The position numbers and the translations under genes were made by a program. This document shows positions 31,887 to 32,149 of a stretch of DNA of 32,149 nt, piece after piece. Source of the DNA: Gemmatimonadota bacterium (GTDB lineage: Bacteria; Gemmatimonadota; Gemmatimonadetes; Gemmatimonadales; GWC2-71-9); assembly GCA_003222205.1 (NCBI GenBank), contig QHVC01000015.1, forward strand, positions 1 through 32,149. The letters run 5' to 3'. The notes under the pieces were generated by a model that was given only the letters and a program-made list of their open reading frames with translations, did not search any database and was not told the origin of the DNA. Position 1 is the first letter of the stretch. Each line of letters opens with the position of its first letter.

Positions 31887-31900
31887 CCAGCCGCCCGGAC

Positions 31901-32149
31901 TCAGTACCGCGATTGCATGTAGGCGACGCCCTCGGCCAGCGTGGAGCGCCAGGCGTTCTCGACCGCCGGCGTGCACTGGGCGTCGAACTCGCGCACGGTC
32001 TGGACGAGCGCGTCGATGAAGAACGGATAGTACTTGGGCTCGATGTTCAGGTCGCGCCGGCTGTGCCGCTCAGCCACGCGCGAGAGCACGCCCGGCTCGG
32101 TGCGCGGCTGGCCGGGGAAGCTGAGCAGCAGGCCGATGGCGTGCTTCAG
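31901..32149 (-). CDS. Single-domain globin, C-terminal part (gene runs off the window)
   Basis: The last 82 codons of a minus-strand gene entering from beyond 32149. The sequence has a globin-like F-to-H region: a V-x-x-VAERHSRRDLNIEPKYY stretch with a His in the expected proximal position, then FIDALVQTVREFD, then VENAWRSTLAEGVAYMQSRY. This matches the ending of bacterial single-domain globins and flavohemoglobin globin domains. It ends in TGA with no reductase domain, so it is not a flavohemoglobin. It lies 14 nt ahead of the cytochrome gene, suggesting a shared operon in O2/NO handling or respiration (inference). Confidence 0.72.
   Translation of the reverse strand: MKHAIGLLLSFPGQPRTEPGVLSRVAERHSRRDLNIEPKYYPFFIDALVQTVREFDAQCTPAVENAWRSTLAEGVAYMQSRY

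Noticed and set aside
31710-31976. Separate 88-residue gene
   Set aside because: Only its signal-peptide part is meaningful; it is best read as the start of the frameshifted cytochrome gene, and its upstream part overlaps the globin end.
1-32149. CRISPR arrays, tRNA or rRNA genes, prophage or IS elements
   Set aside because: I saw no regularly spaced repeats, no cloverleaf or rRNA-like stretch and no transposase or phage motif; the XerC-type gene fits housekeeping context.

Overview
The window is GC-rich bacterial chromosome with a dense, almost single-stranded layout: 29 of the 30 genes called here are on the minus strand and only one small membrane-protein gene is on the plus strand. No rRNA, tRNA, CRISPR array, insertion sequence or phage gene is visible. 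The gene content (topA-trmFO-xerC next to aroC-aroK and pilMNOPQ, many GTG starts, NtrC-type regulators, a multiheme cytochrome) suggests a Gram-negative environmental bacterium, possibly Gemmatimonadota. That placement is inference from gene order, not a measured phylogeny.

In the direction of transcription (right to left) the window reads as follows. (1) 31133-32149: the end of a globin gene and a frameshifted octaheme cytochrome c, facing a small DUF2892-type gene on the plus strand. (2) 27709-30707: a membrane histidine kinase of PilS layout and an NtrC-family sigma-54 activator. (3) 20174-27743: a methyltransferase, a GT2 enzyme resembling dolichyl/polyprenyl-phosphate mannose synthase, an ArnT/PMT-like membrane glycosyltransferase and three paralogous TMTC-like GT-C/TPR membrane proteins. 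Five consecutive junctions from the methyltransferase to the last TMTC-like gene are 4-nt GTGA overlaps. (4) 19015-20047: two nearly identical type IV pilin genes made by a tandem duplication of about 664 bp, each with a near-consensus sigma-54 promoter and its own terminator. (5) 16439-18929: a second kinase/sigma-54 activator pair. (6) 13341-16305: a minor-pilin operon (FimT/GspH, PilV, PilW, PilX types). (7) 8467-13211: the pilMNOPQ machine behind a TTGACA-17-TACTGT promoter. (8) 5680-8280: a predicted lipoprotein with Ig-like and propeller-like regions. (9) 1-5591: aroC, aroK, topA, trmFO and the start of a XerC-type recombinase.

Read as a whole, the central 25 kb is a type IV pilus locus. 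The machine genes have a housekeeping-type promoter and the pilins have sigma-54 promoters next to two sigma-54 activators. The most interesting part is the glycosylation block directly upstream of the pilins. It pairs a polyprenyl-phosphate-sugar synthase-like enzyme with three TMTC-like transferases, a layout resembling the eukaryotic Dol-P-Man/TMTC O-mannosylation pathway. I infer, without proof, that it glycosylates the pilins or other exported proteins. The pilus assembly and retraction ATPases, PilC and the prepilin peptidase are not in the window.
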